This document shows positions 22,724 through 32,716 of a stretch of 64,000 nucleotides of DNA, one piece after another. The DNA is from Blastomussa wellsi (Eukaryota > Cnidaria > Anthozoa > Scleractinia > Plerogyridae): positions 24,952,503-25,016,502 of the forward strand of contig OX393565.1 of the NCBI GenBank assembly GCA_947652115.1. The letters run 5' to 3'. The position numbers were made by a program, and so were the translations under genes. A model generated the notes under the pieces. The model was not told the DNA's origin. It worked only from the letters and a program-made list of their open reading frames with translations, and did not search any database. The number at the start of each line of letters is the position of its first letter. Position 1 is the stretch's first letter.

Positions 22724-25700
22724 ATGGAAGGACTTGAGATATCCGAGATGAAAGTTGTGCCATGTGTGGACTCTCGCTTCATTCAGCCCTCACGCGTTGT
22801 TTTCAAACAGGTATAAGCTTGATTTTTACTTTAATAGGCCAGTCATGCTTTTGAAAATGCAATTTTCTGACTTTTACAACCTGTTGAACCAAGAATACGT
22901 GAGGAAATTAGGAGAAAATTATATTCTATGACTGGAAATTTTGCTCATCCTCTGTGTAAAAGAGGGGGTAAGTTTCTAATGAAACTGTGGTGCTGCGTCG
23001 GTGGGAAGTATAACAATATAATTTGGTTTTATCAACTGGGTTGATAATGTCAATTGGCCACCGTAAAGAGATTCAATTGCTGACGTTTCGAGCGTTAGCC
23101 CTTGACGTAAAACAAAGAACAAACAAGACAACAAAGAACCCAAAACAATATAGAACAGAAAAACAATAGCTCAAAAACAAAGAAAAAAGTCACAGGTCTT
23201 TACACCGAGGTAAACCCGGAAATTATGGCCGTGGTGCTATCTAAAAACAATAGTGTTTAGCTTCCTGAATTAATCAGAATTATAGATGTCACACTGATGT
23301 GAATGGTTACATGACAATCCAACTGAATAAACCATAAATGCCCAGAAGGGTCCAGCTTCTTTTGCTATATAATTATGTGTTCCGCGACACTTGTCCCCAG
23401 TGTAGCCTGACCACATGAGGGACACCATTGTACTTTTGAGGGTGGGGGGAGCGGTTTGGGCAATTACCCCAAAAAAATTCCTGCACAAGTAAAAGTGCCA
23501 AAAGAATATTATGCAAATGGACTATGGAAAAAAAAATGGCGAGCACTTTTTACTATCCAGTCCTGTGATAATGTTCAAAAAAATCTTGCACAAGCTTATA
23601 GTCCAAAAAAAAATCTTGCACAAGTTCACAGTCCAAACAAAATCTTGTACAAACTCACAGTCCAAAAAAATCTTTCACAACCTTAAGGTAAAAGAATTCC
23701 TAAAGCAACTTATGGCTGTGAATGGCTATTAATGTTTAGCTTTCTCATTAATTTATTCTTTCTGTTTTCACAAAAAAGAATGGTGTGTTCAGGGAATGGG
23801 ACTATGTCAAGGAACACGATGAGTATGTCCTTTGGCGTTTTTTTCATTTCACCTGTGACTAGGCTAATCAATTTGTGCTTTTATTTACTCTTTGCAACAA
23901 ATTATAAAGGGAATGTAAAAGTGCCAAAAATTGCCTGATTGCAGGTTATGTTTCATATCCTGTAGATGCATTATTAGCCTGCGAGCTGGCTCTCTCAGTT
24001 TGGGGAGACCGACGGATAATCGAAACCTCAACAGACTGTTTGCCAAGTGCTCACATGATGCACCCAGACAGAACCATCTCGCAGGCTGCAAAACAACTGT
24101 AGCTATATCTGAAGATTCAGTCAATGCAGTCATGTTTCTACACACTTAGTTATTCTCTTGTTCAAAGGATTTCCTAAATTAAGTCTAAAATATACCAGTG
24201 TTCCAAAAGGATGGCACAGCTTTAGGAACATCTATGTGCCTGTGCATGATTGGTTGTTGCTTGTTGAGCAAGAGCCAATTAGAGGTTCAATCTACAGTTA
24301 CATGGTTATGTTTATAGCTACTTGTATGTCACCAGTGTGAAATTTTTCAAGTTGAATTTCACATATCTCTTGGACAGAGAAGAACCGAGCTTGCAGAAAT
24401 AGATGTATGTTAACTTGCAGGCTCTCACTTAATGCTGGTCGCCGGTGGGACTTAACCCTGCAAACTCCATAGTCAACATTCAAATTCTCCTTACAGTACT
24501 GATCATCCTTGTGGCCAGAGCTTGAGACATTCATTTGCAATCATGTCTTTTTATGCTTAGAATGGTCGGGCAAGAAACTGGGACTATCTAAAAGTCCATG
24601 ATGGGTATGTGAATAATTTTGTACTCTGGCTAAAAAATACATCAGGTGCTGTCCTTTCAATAAAACCAAAAGACTTGGATCAGTAATATTGATAGAAGTG
24701 CATGTAACCCACAAGGGTAATGTCTTCTTATGTCGATATCTGACCCACTCACTTCAACCATTACTTTTCAAAAAATATTATTTTAAATGGACAGTAATAA
24801 GTATTGTTGGGCTAAATTGCAAAATTCTTGTCTACTAAGCAGGGGCAAATCTAACATGTAGGTGGAGAGTGCAGGGGGTGCGCACCCCCTCCTGAGATGA
24901 CCTGCGGCTTTCTAATACAGCTAATATTCTACTTATATCACCCATCAGTTACGTCATTCCTTAGTGGTGCACCCTCTCCTGAGAAAAATCCTGGATCTGC
25001 CCCTTCTAAGTGTGCATTGGTGTGTTGTAGACAGGTCAAATTTTAAATTATCATCATCTACACTGTATAAACATATAGGGCTAAATAAATTACATTAAAT
25101 TTTGAAAGTTCTGTTTTCTCCTTTAGCGTATGTGCCCTCTTATTCAATACAACAAGACAGTCTTTCATTCTTGTGAAGCAGTTCAGACCAGGTAATTATA
25201 TTATAACCGTCGTTATGTTTTGTTTTCTTGGTTTGATGTTGTCTTCCACACGCAAAAACCTAACCCTAACCGAGCATGTCAGCACTTGAAAAAAATATGC
25301 AAGCACGAGCAATCGAGTAAACCATTAATAAATTTTGCAAGCAATCTGAGCAGAGGACACATGCTTGAGGTACAGGGGGTACCATTCATGACCCTTATTG
25401 ATGGCAGCTGATTCACGATACCCGGTAATTTTCAATTATGGTTTATTGACCAAGCTTATTTGGTCAAGATGACCGGATGTAGGCCAAGATCCTTTCTTCG
25501 AATATTTATGGACAATGATGCAATCAAATCTTGGCCTGAAACCACTATTAAAAAGAAGTTTAATATAATTGTGCAATAAGAATGACATACAATGTATTTC
25601 TTGTGGACATAGAGGGCAAACCCATGTGGTCAACATGGCCTTAATTGGCCTGCTCCGTTAGCCATGCAATTCAGGGATTTCATTAAGTTTCTGTGCAGGA

Positions 25701-26389
25701 GGTCAATAGGGATTTTCAGCCAGGCATTTTTTAGTTTTTCTTATAAAAGAAAGTTGAGAAGATGAAAACATTCGGGCAAAGTCATGGCTAGGTCTCGCTC
25801 GCAACTGGTGAATTTGCCCAGTGCCAAAACAAAACAGTGGAACAATCTCTGTAATGTTATTTCTTTTAAATTAGTATGGAAGTGTTTGGCTAGCACATAA
25901 TGTTTTTGCCTTTCAGCTGTGTATATGCACATAAACAGAAACCTCCATAAGAAACTCTCAACTGATGGCAGTGCTGTTTCCATGGCAGCTGAAGACTCAT
26001 CACTCCCTATTATTGCTCCTTTCAGTGAAGGAGTTACTTACGAACTCTGTGCTGGAATAATTGATAAAAACATGAGCCTTGCAAGCTTAATGAAACAAGA
26101 AGTCCTTGAGGAATGTGGCTATGATGTTCCAGAAGAAAACCTCCAAGAAGTTGCGTCATTTCGTGGAGGAGTAGGAAGTACGGGTTCGTTGCAGACCTTT
26201 TTCTTTGCTGAAGTCACAGATGAAATGCGTGTAAGTGAGGGTGGAGGAAATCTTCAGGAAGGAGAGAGGATTGAAGTGTTTTATCTGCCTTTAGAGAAAA
26301 GTAAAGAGTTTTTGTTTGATGCAACTAAACAAAAACCAGCTGGGCTTATGTTTGCATTTATGTGGTACTTCAACAAATTTAAAGTATGA
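22724..26389 (+). CDS. NUDT14: NUDT14-type Nudix hydrolase (UDP-sugar diphosphatase)
   Basis: Exons: 22724-22810, then either 23779-23822 or 24561-24604, then 25127-25191 and 25917-26389. Either choice gives 222 residues, the length of the human protein. The enzyme family cleaves UDP-glucose to glucose-1-phosphate and UMP, and also ADP-ribose, in the cytosol. Family landmarks include MEGLEISEMKV and SRFIQPSRVVFKQ at the N-terminus, QSFILVKQFRPAVYMH, the Nudix box region ELCAGIIDKN with QEVLEECGYD, then SFRGGVGSTGSLQTFFFAEV and EGERIEVFYLPL. As in vertebrate NUDT14, the first Glu of the textbook Nudix signature is not conserved, while the EVLEECG core is. The start ATG opens exon 1 and has no competing upstream ATG in frame. 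AATAAA is at 26454. Duplication of exon 2 is the unusual point. Confidence 0.88.
22975..23215. repeat. Dispersed repeat 'GACGTTTCGAGCGTTAGCCC'
   Basis: GTAAGTTTCTAATGAAACTG through GCTGACGTTTCGAGCGTTAG recurs almost identically at 43728-43905. The following part (ACAAAGAACAAACAAGACAA through CAGGTCTTTACACCGAGGTA) recurs inverted at about 33525-33640. It may belong to a Penelope-like or other retroelement; that assignment is from memory of similar cnidarian repeats and is uncertain. It lies in intron 1 of the NUDT14-like gene. Confidence 0.6.
23779..23822 (+). other. NUDT14: NUDT14-like alternative exon 2a
   Basis: 44 nt, flanked by AG (CACAAAAAAG) and the donor GTATGT. It encodes NGVFREWDYVKEHD plus two bases. 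It aligns with the vertebrate NUDT14 segment that follows the first strand (NGAQKSWDFMKTHD in human). It is the same length and phase as exon 2b. Confidence 0.8.
24561..24604 (+). other. NUDT14: NUDT14-like alternative exon 2b
   Basis: 44 nt, with acceptor TTTTTATGCTTAG and donor GTATGT. It encodes NGRARNWDYLKVHD plus two bases. The acceptor tract is somewhat better than that of 2a. Including both or neither exon would shift the frame, because 44 and 88 are not multiples of three, so only one can be used per productive transcript. Confidence 0.8.
24840..25008. mobile_element. MITE with CAGGGGCA-type ends
   Basis: Begins GCAGGGGCAAATCTAACATG and ends TGGATCTGCCCCTT, imperfect inverted termini. 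The interior has GGGGGTGCGCACCCCCTCCT and GGTGCACCCTCTCCTGAG. Matching CTAAG flanks suggest a short target duplication. The terminal sequence and size fit a hAT-type MITE, but this is not proven. It lies in an intron of the NUDT14-like gene. Confidence 0.5.
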
Positions 26390-26399
26390 CAGTATAGAA

Positions 26400-27020
26400 T
26401 GACACTCTTATACCATAACTTCAAAGGACTCTTGTTAGAAGCCATCAATCATAAATAAAAATATATTATTTTACTGGTAGTAAGTGACAAGAAATATTCA
26501 CATGTTCCAAAAAAAGTGTACACCTGTCACTGTTAATCTTACACTAAATAGACAACTGATTAAAGTTGCTACCATCATGGTTCGTGCATATTTTTGAAAA
26601 ACTTTGCCTAAATTTTTCAAAATTGTCATTTGCAATCCATCTCAATTTTCTCCATCCTTAACCATTCTTGTTCCTTTTTGGTTTAGTATCACTTCTTTGG
26701 TGTCCTTCTTCCCTAGCAAACCAAAATATCGTGACGTAGCTCCTTTAAAACAAGGACAAATTTGAATGTTCAAAGTGCACACAAACCTCTGGTTTCCTAG
26801 CCTTGGACATCTGGATCTGGCAAATGTCTTTTCTTTTTTTCTTGATTGAGTGTATTATTGTTACTGGGGTTTTTATAATGGCTTCTCAAACTCATTAATG
26901 ATTCATCATGTTAAAACAAAGGAAATCAGAACCGTGAAGGAGGTTTGGAAAGGTGATCTTAATTAGCATAGATTTTTACAATTTTATTTCTTTGTTTTCT
27001 CCGTAGTTTTAGTTTCGATT
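26400..27020. other. 3' flank of the Nudix gene
   Basis: Contains the poly(A) signal at 26454 and a minus-strand copy of the 'AAACAAGGATGG' repeat at about 26605-26750. No further gene seen. Confidence 0.5.
26605..26750 (-). repeat. Dispersed repeat family 'AAACAAGGATGG', copy 2
   Basis: The reverse complement includes CCAAAAAGGAACAAGAATGG and GGAGAAAATTGAGATGGATT, matching the family consensus seen at 59250-59430. Confidence 0.6.
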
Positions 27021-27025
27021 GAGAA

Positions 27026-27173
27026 GATATATCAAACACTCGAGACAGTGTTTCATCACATTACCAAACACCTCGAAGTTCGTCAAAAATACTCCGTTGC
27101 GCATCGTATTTTCAACTCTCTTCTCGGTGTTTGGAAATGTGATGAAACACTGTCTCTCGTGTTTGATATATTA
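27026..27173. repeat. Hairpin MITE
   Basis: Left arm 27026-27075 (GATATATCAAACACTCGAGA then CAGTGTTTCATCACATT) pairs with right arm 27122-27173 (AATGTGATGAAACACTGTCT then CTCGTGTTTGATATATTAC). The spacer is about 46 bp. No coding content. Confidence 0.75.
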
Positions 27174-28068
27174 CAACTAAGACCATGCGATTTGTGACAG
27201 CCTGATTCACTCCACAGTCCTGATCATGAGGCTTAGACTATTTATGAGTTCTCTGCTGAGTCAGAAGAAATTGTTGGTGTATTTTGCTGGGTTTTCAGGT
27301 AGAATGCTTATAGAGTCGGTTGCTGTACCACATAAAAGACATGTCATCATATATTCCTGCAACAAAACGAAAACATTAAAGGCCATTTCCAGTCCGTACT
27401 GCGCAGTCTCGGGATTTGTTTACATTTCTGTTTTGAATTCGTTGATACATTACTGCGTACATGAAGTTTTTTAGTCCACCATTACGGGTCGTTTTGTTTG
27501 GGAGTTTGCAATGAGCTGAAACATTGGTTTAGAATATCGTCGAGGTTCGTCTACTCTTTATTATTGTTTTGCACGTATATTGGATATTAATAATGACGAA
27601 AAAGGTAAGTTTTTACCCCTAATTTTCATTTTGGTTTGTTTACATTTCGTTGTGTGAGGCAAATTACTGAAACAGATAACTGGCAATCATGTATGTTCTG
27701 TTTAATATTTTAAGACAAATTTCCTTTGATTTTTGGAAATTTCTATGCAGGCAAACAAGAATAGTGTTGCAATTAGCCATTTTCTAAACAAGCAGGGACT
27801 GGGTACAAGTATTTAAAATCGAACCTAGCATGAAAAAGATCGTCCAAAATGAATGTAAAAAGACCAGATTTCAGAGTTATTGGTTTAAACGTAAATGTAT
27901 AGTGGACTTTTGAAAAGTTGAAATTAATTTAAGAGAGCTTTGTATGGTTTGGAGGGACGCCTGTCCAGCCAGGCTCAATTTCTCGTTTAGAAAATGGCTT
28001 ATTTATATCCCATCCAAAAGTTCCAGAAATTTTTCACAAATGGTCAACACACACCCACTGTCTAAATA
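27174..28068. other. Gene-free stretch with one tiny spliced frame
   Basis: No known gene. ATGACGAAAAAG followed directly by the donor GTAAGT (27592-27609) can be joined to the acceptor CTATGCAG at about 27750, giving a 25-codon frame (MTKKANKNSVAISHFLNKQG plus five residues). The splice sites are good but so short a frame is weak evidence. Confidence 0.35.
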
Positions 28069-28245
28069 CAGTGCGACCTCTATTAAGCGGCCACCCTCGG
28101 GACTTTGGAAAGTGGCCGCTTAATAGAGGTTGGCCGCTTAATAGAGGTAAAATATAAATTGAACAAATAATTCGGCACTTTAGAAAGTGGGTGTTTAATG
28201 GAGGGTGGCCGCCTAATAGGTGGCCGCTTAATGGAGGTCGCACTG
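28069..28245. mobile_element. pogo/Tc1-like MITE with TA target duplication
   Basis: Starts CAGTGCGACCTCTATTAAGC and ends GGAGGTCGCACTG, inverted ends flanked by TA on both sides. GGCCGCTTAATAGAGG-type words repeat inside. The CAGTG..ACCTC termini and TA duplication fit the pogo/Tigger branch of Tc1-mariner elements. No transposase is present. Confidence 0.65.
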
Positions 28246-28434
28246 TAAGTTCAGAAAAATAACACTGGAGAAGCATGAGCTGTAAGAAAGCCATCATTGT
28301 CTTGAAAAGGGAATTACCTAAATGCACCAATGGTCTGCAATGTGTGCAAAGGACTTAAGTTTCAAAGCCCTCCATATGCATTGCATGTCAAAACGATTGG
28401 TATTTCTGTTGTTATTTTGTAACGGCAACATGGA

Positions 28435-28690
28435 AGGCAAGGTGGTCTAATGATTGGTCCGCTGGACTACAGATCAAGCTGTCTGGGTTCAATCTCTAGT
28501 TGGGGAACTGTAATGTGTTGTTGGTGAAAAAATCTATCTCACAGTGCCTCTCTTCACTCATGTATAAATGGTACTGGTGAATTTAATGCTAGGGGTGACC
28601 CTGTGATGGGATAACATCCCATCCAGGGAGGAGTAGAAATGTTCTTAGTGGCTAAAGAAACCGGGATATCTCCAGCTTCAAGGGTCACTT
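28435..28690 (+). mobile_element. tRNA-derived SINE, copy 1
   Basis: The tRNA-like head (GGTCTAATGATTGGTCCGCT, then B-box GGGTTCAATCTC) is followed by a body containing CACAGTGCCTCTCTTCACTC, GTATAAATGGTACTGG and CATCCCATCCAGGG. The same body occurs at 58960-59235 and 63505-63832. The head is too diverged to be a working tRNA gene. Confidence 0.7.
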
Positions 28691-28694
28691 GGCT

Positions 28695-29117
28695 AAACCT
28701 GCCAACTCTCACGCCTTGGGCACAAGTCCCGCCTGCAGGCTGAAAACTTCATGCCTGTATGGAAAATGTGAGCTGTGATAGCTCTAGATAACACATTTTA
28801 AAAAAATGTATAACTCCAAACAATTCGAGAAACAGCAATTTTTTGTAAAATGAATAAATATGAGGATTCTTTGCCTCAAGATTTGTTATTAATTTTTTTG
28901 AAAGCAAAGATACTGGGGACAAGTTGCTGGGTCATTAATCTCGTTTCCAGAGGCCACGATCCTTTTGCTATGTGGAATTTCATTGAAACCCTTTATGTCT
29001 TCGGAAATGTTTGTCCATATTCGGAATTTTTGGAAATCATTGTGACATCTTCGGAAATCCAGGCTCCTCTGGGGTAAAAGGTCTCACGCCTTTGGATTAA
29101 GAAAATGTTGGCAGGTA
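28695..29117 (+). mobile_element. CCTGCCAAC element, forward copy
   Basis: Begins CCTGCCAACTCTCACGCC and ends GTTGGCAGGTATAC, about 420 bp. The interior is rich in TTCGGAAAT-type words. An inverted copy lies at 30268-30700. Matched inverted ends indicate a non-autonomous DNA transposon family. Confidence 0.6.
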
Positions 29118-29694
29118 TACACTAGACTTGTATGCAGATTTTACCCTTTTCACTTTTTCTGAAGAGGGGCAACAATTACCTGGTACTGTCCTTCAACCCT
29201 AAATGTGTATTCGTGCTCTGCCACAAGGTGATCACAGCTTGAACAGAGATCTGCAATGGCAATTTAATGTATTGAATTATTTTCTAAATAAGTGAGTCTT
29301 GAGGGAACTTGGAGGTACATATAGTTATTGCCCTTTTGCCATTTATACAGAAGCCAGGAGTCAACAGTGAGCACAGCGATGGGGACCAAGATTGTAACTG
29401 GTAGAGTTACGTCGAACCATTCTCAAGCTATGGCTATTTTTAGTGGGTTGTTTCCTCTGCATGAGAAGACAGACAGCTGCATTCAAGCTAAGACTGTTTG
29501 ATTGAAGTAAACATTAAACACTTACGTTTATATGTTACCAATTCCTCTCCATTGTCATCTTCCTGACTTGACTTTTCTGTAATTTTAAGTGGTTCCTTTT
29601 TGCCGCATATCTTGCAGCAAGCAAAGTTAAGTAAATATGCCCCACTTTCCAGGCAGATGGTACCCTATTAAAAAGAAAACAAATGCCTGTTTAA

Positions 29695-30263
29695 AGTGGT
29701 ACTACGTACGATGAAAAAATGTTGTTCTTGTTCTCGTTCGATTCCGATTTTATCTTTGGCAAGAATGCACCATGCCAATTATTGTGCCTCAATTTTCGAA
29801 ATAAGTCCGTTTTCTTGAACGACGAATTCTCGTTTAAACTGTCCACCAGATTCGACTTCAGTCGAGTTGCATTAAGAGAGCTGGATCGAGAGGGAAAATG
29901 ACGTCATATACTCACTAGATTATTTTTGCAATGTGTGAACCCAGCTGATTAGTATCATTGCAGCACAAGCTTTTAGAAGCAAGTTGCTGTTCTGCATACC
30001 AAATAAGCTGGGTTCACACAGTAAAAATTATACTAAACTAGTGAGTGTATGACATCATTTTCTCTCTCGATCCAGCTCTCTCAATGCAACTCAACTGAAG
30101 TCGAATCTGGTAATGGCAGACAGTTTGAACAAGAATTCGTCGTTAAAAAAAACGGACTTGTTTCGAAAATTGAGGCGCAATAATTGGCATGGTGCATTCT
30201 TGCCAAATATAAAATCTGAATCGAAAGAGAACAAGAACAAAATTTTTTCATCATAGTATCACT
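29695..30263. mobile_element. Fold-back element flanked by TTAA, 569 bp
   Basis: Almost the whole element is one inverted repeat. The left arm, 29695 to about 29957, mirrors the right arm, about 30003-30263, around a loop of roughly 45 bp. It is bounded by TTAA at 29691-29694 and 30264-30267. The ends AGTGGTACTACG and GATAGTATCACT-type (AGTGATACTATG inverted) resemble those of the element at 592-2555. No reading frame of its own is evident. Short frames within the arms are mirror images. Confidence 0.75.
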
Positions 30264-30267
30264 TTAA

Positions 30268-30700
30268 TTATACCTGCCAACATGTTCTTGTCCAAAGGCG
30301 TGAGACCTGTCACCCCGGAGGAGCCTGGATTTCCGAAGATGTCACGATGATTTCCGAAAATTTCCGAATATGGACGAAGATTTCCGAAGACGTTTGAAGG
30401 TTTCCGATGACATCCCGCAGACCAAAAAGATCACGGCCTCTGGAAACGAGATTTGTGTCCCAGCGACTCGTCCTCAGTGTCTGCTTTCAAAAATCGGAAA
30501 TCGCGAGGAAAAGAATTGTCATTTATTCATTTTACAGAAAATTTTCGTTTCTCGCATTGTTTGGAGTTGCATATATTTTTAAATGTGTTATTTAGAGCTA
30601 TCGCAGCTCACATTTTCCATAGAGAATTTGGTTCGTAGGCGTGAGTTGGCGTGAGATCAAAGTTTTCAGCTCGCAGGCGTGAGAGTTGGCAGGTATACTT
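30268..30700 (-). mobile_element. CCTGCCAAC element, inverted copy
   Basis: Inverted relative to 28695-29117. It starts TTATACCTGCCAACATG and ends GCGTGAGAGTTGGCAGGTAT. It abuts the TTAA of the fold-back element, so one inserted right beside the other. Confidence 0.6.
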
Positions 30701-30857
30701 TAATAAAGTTAATATTGTAAGACTCAATTTCCAGCAGTTTTGTTTATGCAATTACTTTGGAAGGAGGAATTTCACAACCAGACTCCTAAAAGAACTAGAA
30801 AGCCATTTCTCCGACATTTAAAATAGGTTTGATGCAAATATCTTGTTTGTCCTGTTA

Positions 30858-31015
30858 GGGTAAATTCCGACAGGCGACACGGCTCTGAAACGGCGACATA
30901 TACAAACGACAAGCCACTCATGCGAAATTACGACAGCGACATGTGAACCTTCCGAAATTGCGACGTGGAAAGGTTTGAAATTGAGACGGGGGACATAAAG
31001 ACCCCCCTAACAGGG
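30858..31015. repeat. CGACA-rich element, partial copy
   Basis: Contains GCGACACGGCTCTGAAACGG, CGACATATACAAACGACAAG and TACGACAGCGACATG, related to 20507-20960. Confidence 0.5.
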
Positions 31016-32716
31016 CCTCTTTTAAGGAATGTCAAAACCCTTCACTCAAAATCCTTTGGAAGGAGGGATTTGGAGAAATAAGAAAAAGTGTAGATTTAGT
31101 GTAGTTTAAAAGTTAGAATCTGCACACCCAAACAGTCTCCCTACCAAGCTGGGGTGGGGGTCAACTGTCTGTTAGTGTTTCAAAACTAATTGTTTTCCTT
31201 TTATACCTTCTCTAAATTTACCTCAAAACATTTCATTGAAATTCAAGTAGAATCGCACCTTAATTGGTAGTTTGAAGTGTCAGACGTTCTCTCGCCCTAA
31301 TTCCCTGAGGCGGGAAGACGTCTGACACTTCAGACTACTTAATTGGTTCCTGGAAATGAATAAAACATCAAAAATACAGTCGTGTTTCATCAACTTGAGC
31401 GCGGGCTCATGTTATCCACTGAGCCGTGCATAAAACTCTGAAATAGCGCGACTGCAAACACAAATTAGTTGAAAAGGTCACCCTACTCTTTCAGGATGCT
31501 GTACTTTTACACAGTCTTTGCACATGTCGCGCCTTGCTTCAGGTTTCAACAGAGGTTATCCGTTCCGTTTGAGTTATGATTCCGATAATTCCTATTGCTC
31601 AGCGGTTTCCTTGTTTACGTTGCCTCGTACATGACGTAGTAACCTGCAAGAAATTTCCCCAGCTCCGTGGAAACTTTCCCTGTTTGGAAAGAATTTTGGA
31701 GAGTGTCAGAGGATTTTAAAATGATCGCACCAGTGCTGGAATACATTAGGTGGCGATTACTGCGTAAACAATTTTCTTTGCATATTCATCTTGAAATCTG
31801 GCGTCCACCTCGGCCGTAATCGAGGCGCTCTCCAACACCATAAACGATGAACACAATATGAACAGAACTACAAAATTTAATGGACTTTTTCACTGGATTT
31901 CAACAAATAAGCCGTACATTGGGTGAGTGGTAAACGTTCCTTTCCCGCCGTGAATAGCAATTAAAGCAGTCAGTTTTACGAAGCTATAGATTTTGTTAAA
32001 TTTCATATTTGTTGCTGTCGATATATGGCTGCTGACAAAAAGATGGCGCGCCGTACAAATAATATTATTCAATCCTCTTATAGAGAATCTGAGAATTAGT
32101 CGATTTTGATCTCAAGTGATGCATAACTTTCAATGTCATTGCCCATAAAATCGCTTTTTCATCCAATATTGCTTCGGTTTCTTTTCATCAACAGACAAAA
32201 ACAACATATATTAAAACTTGATTTATCTCTTATATTTTGATGGTGCTCGGTTCATTTGATTTTTGCAGCAACACTGTATTGTTATTTTAATAATACATGC
32301 ATATGCATGTTACTTAGTGGAAGATTAAAATGCACGTCTTTTTTATAAACAATATTTGTAAAGAAGAGAATTTTGCAATAGCGATGCAAATGAAACAACA
32401 AAGCCTTCGACAGCCAAATGGTCTCGAAACTACAAGGTGAATTAACGTTATCATTATACACAAAACTGTATCTACTGTACTACTTGTACAGCAGGTACAA
32501 TGTTTTGTTGTTTATACTCTTGAAGCCTATATCTGGTAGGTTATCAACATATCAGTTCGCTTCATAAAGTTTTCATTCCATAAAAAAAGGAATAAAGAAA
32601 CAAGCTTAGAATAGGCGAAATGAGGAGGCAGTATCTGATCTAGAATCTTGGTGAACATATATGAAGTGCATGCACAATTATCGGTCTGCAACCAATCCCG
32701 AGAGATTCAAAAGACA
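31016..32716. other. Intergenic stretch before the first TM198-like gene
   Basis: Contains a hairpin at about 31268-31341 (TTTGAAGTGTCAGACGT against ACGTCTGACACTTCAGA). The remaining 1.3 kb has no gene I recognise. The sequence just before the next start codon (GTGGCGGCCATGTTGG at about 32723-32738, inside exon 1) resembles a YY1-type start-site motif common at animal promoters. Confidence 0.4.

Noticed and set aside
29719..29901. 60-codon frame in the fold-back element
   Set aside because: It lies in one arm of the palindrome, and the mirror arm carries the same sequence with differences; no known domain.
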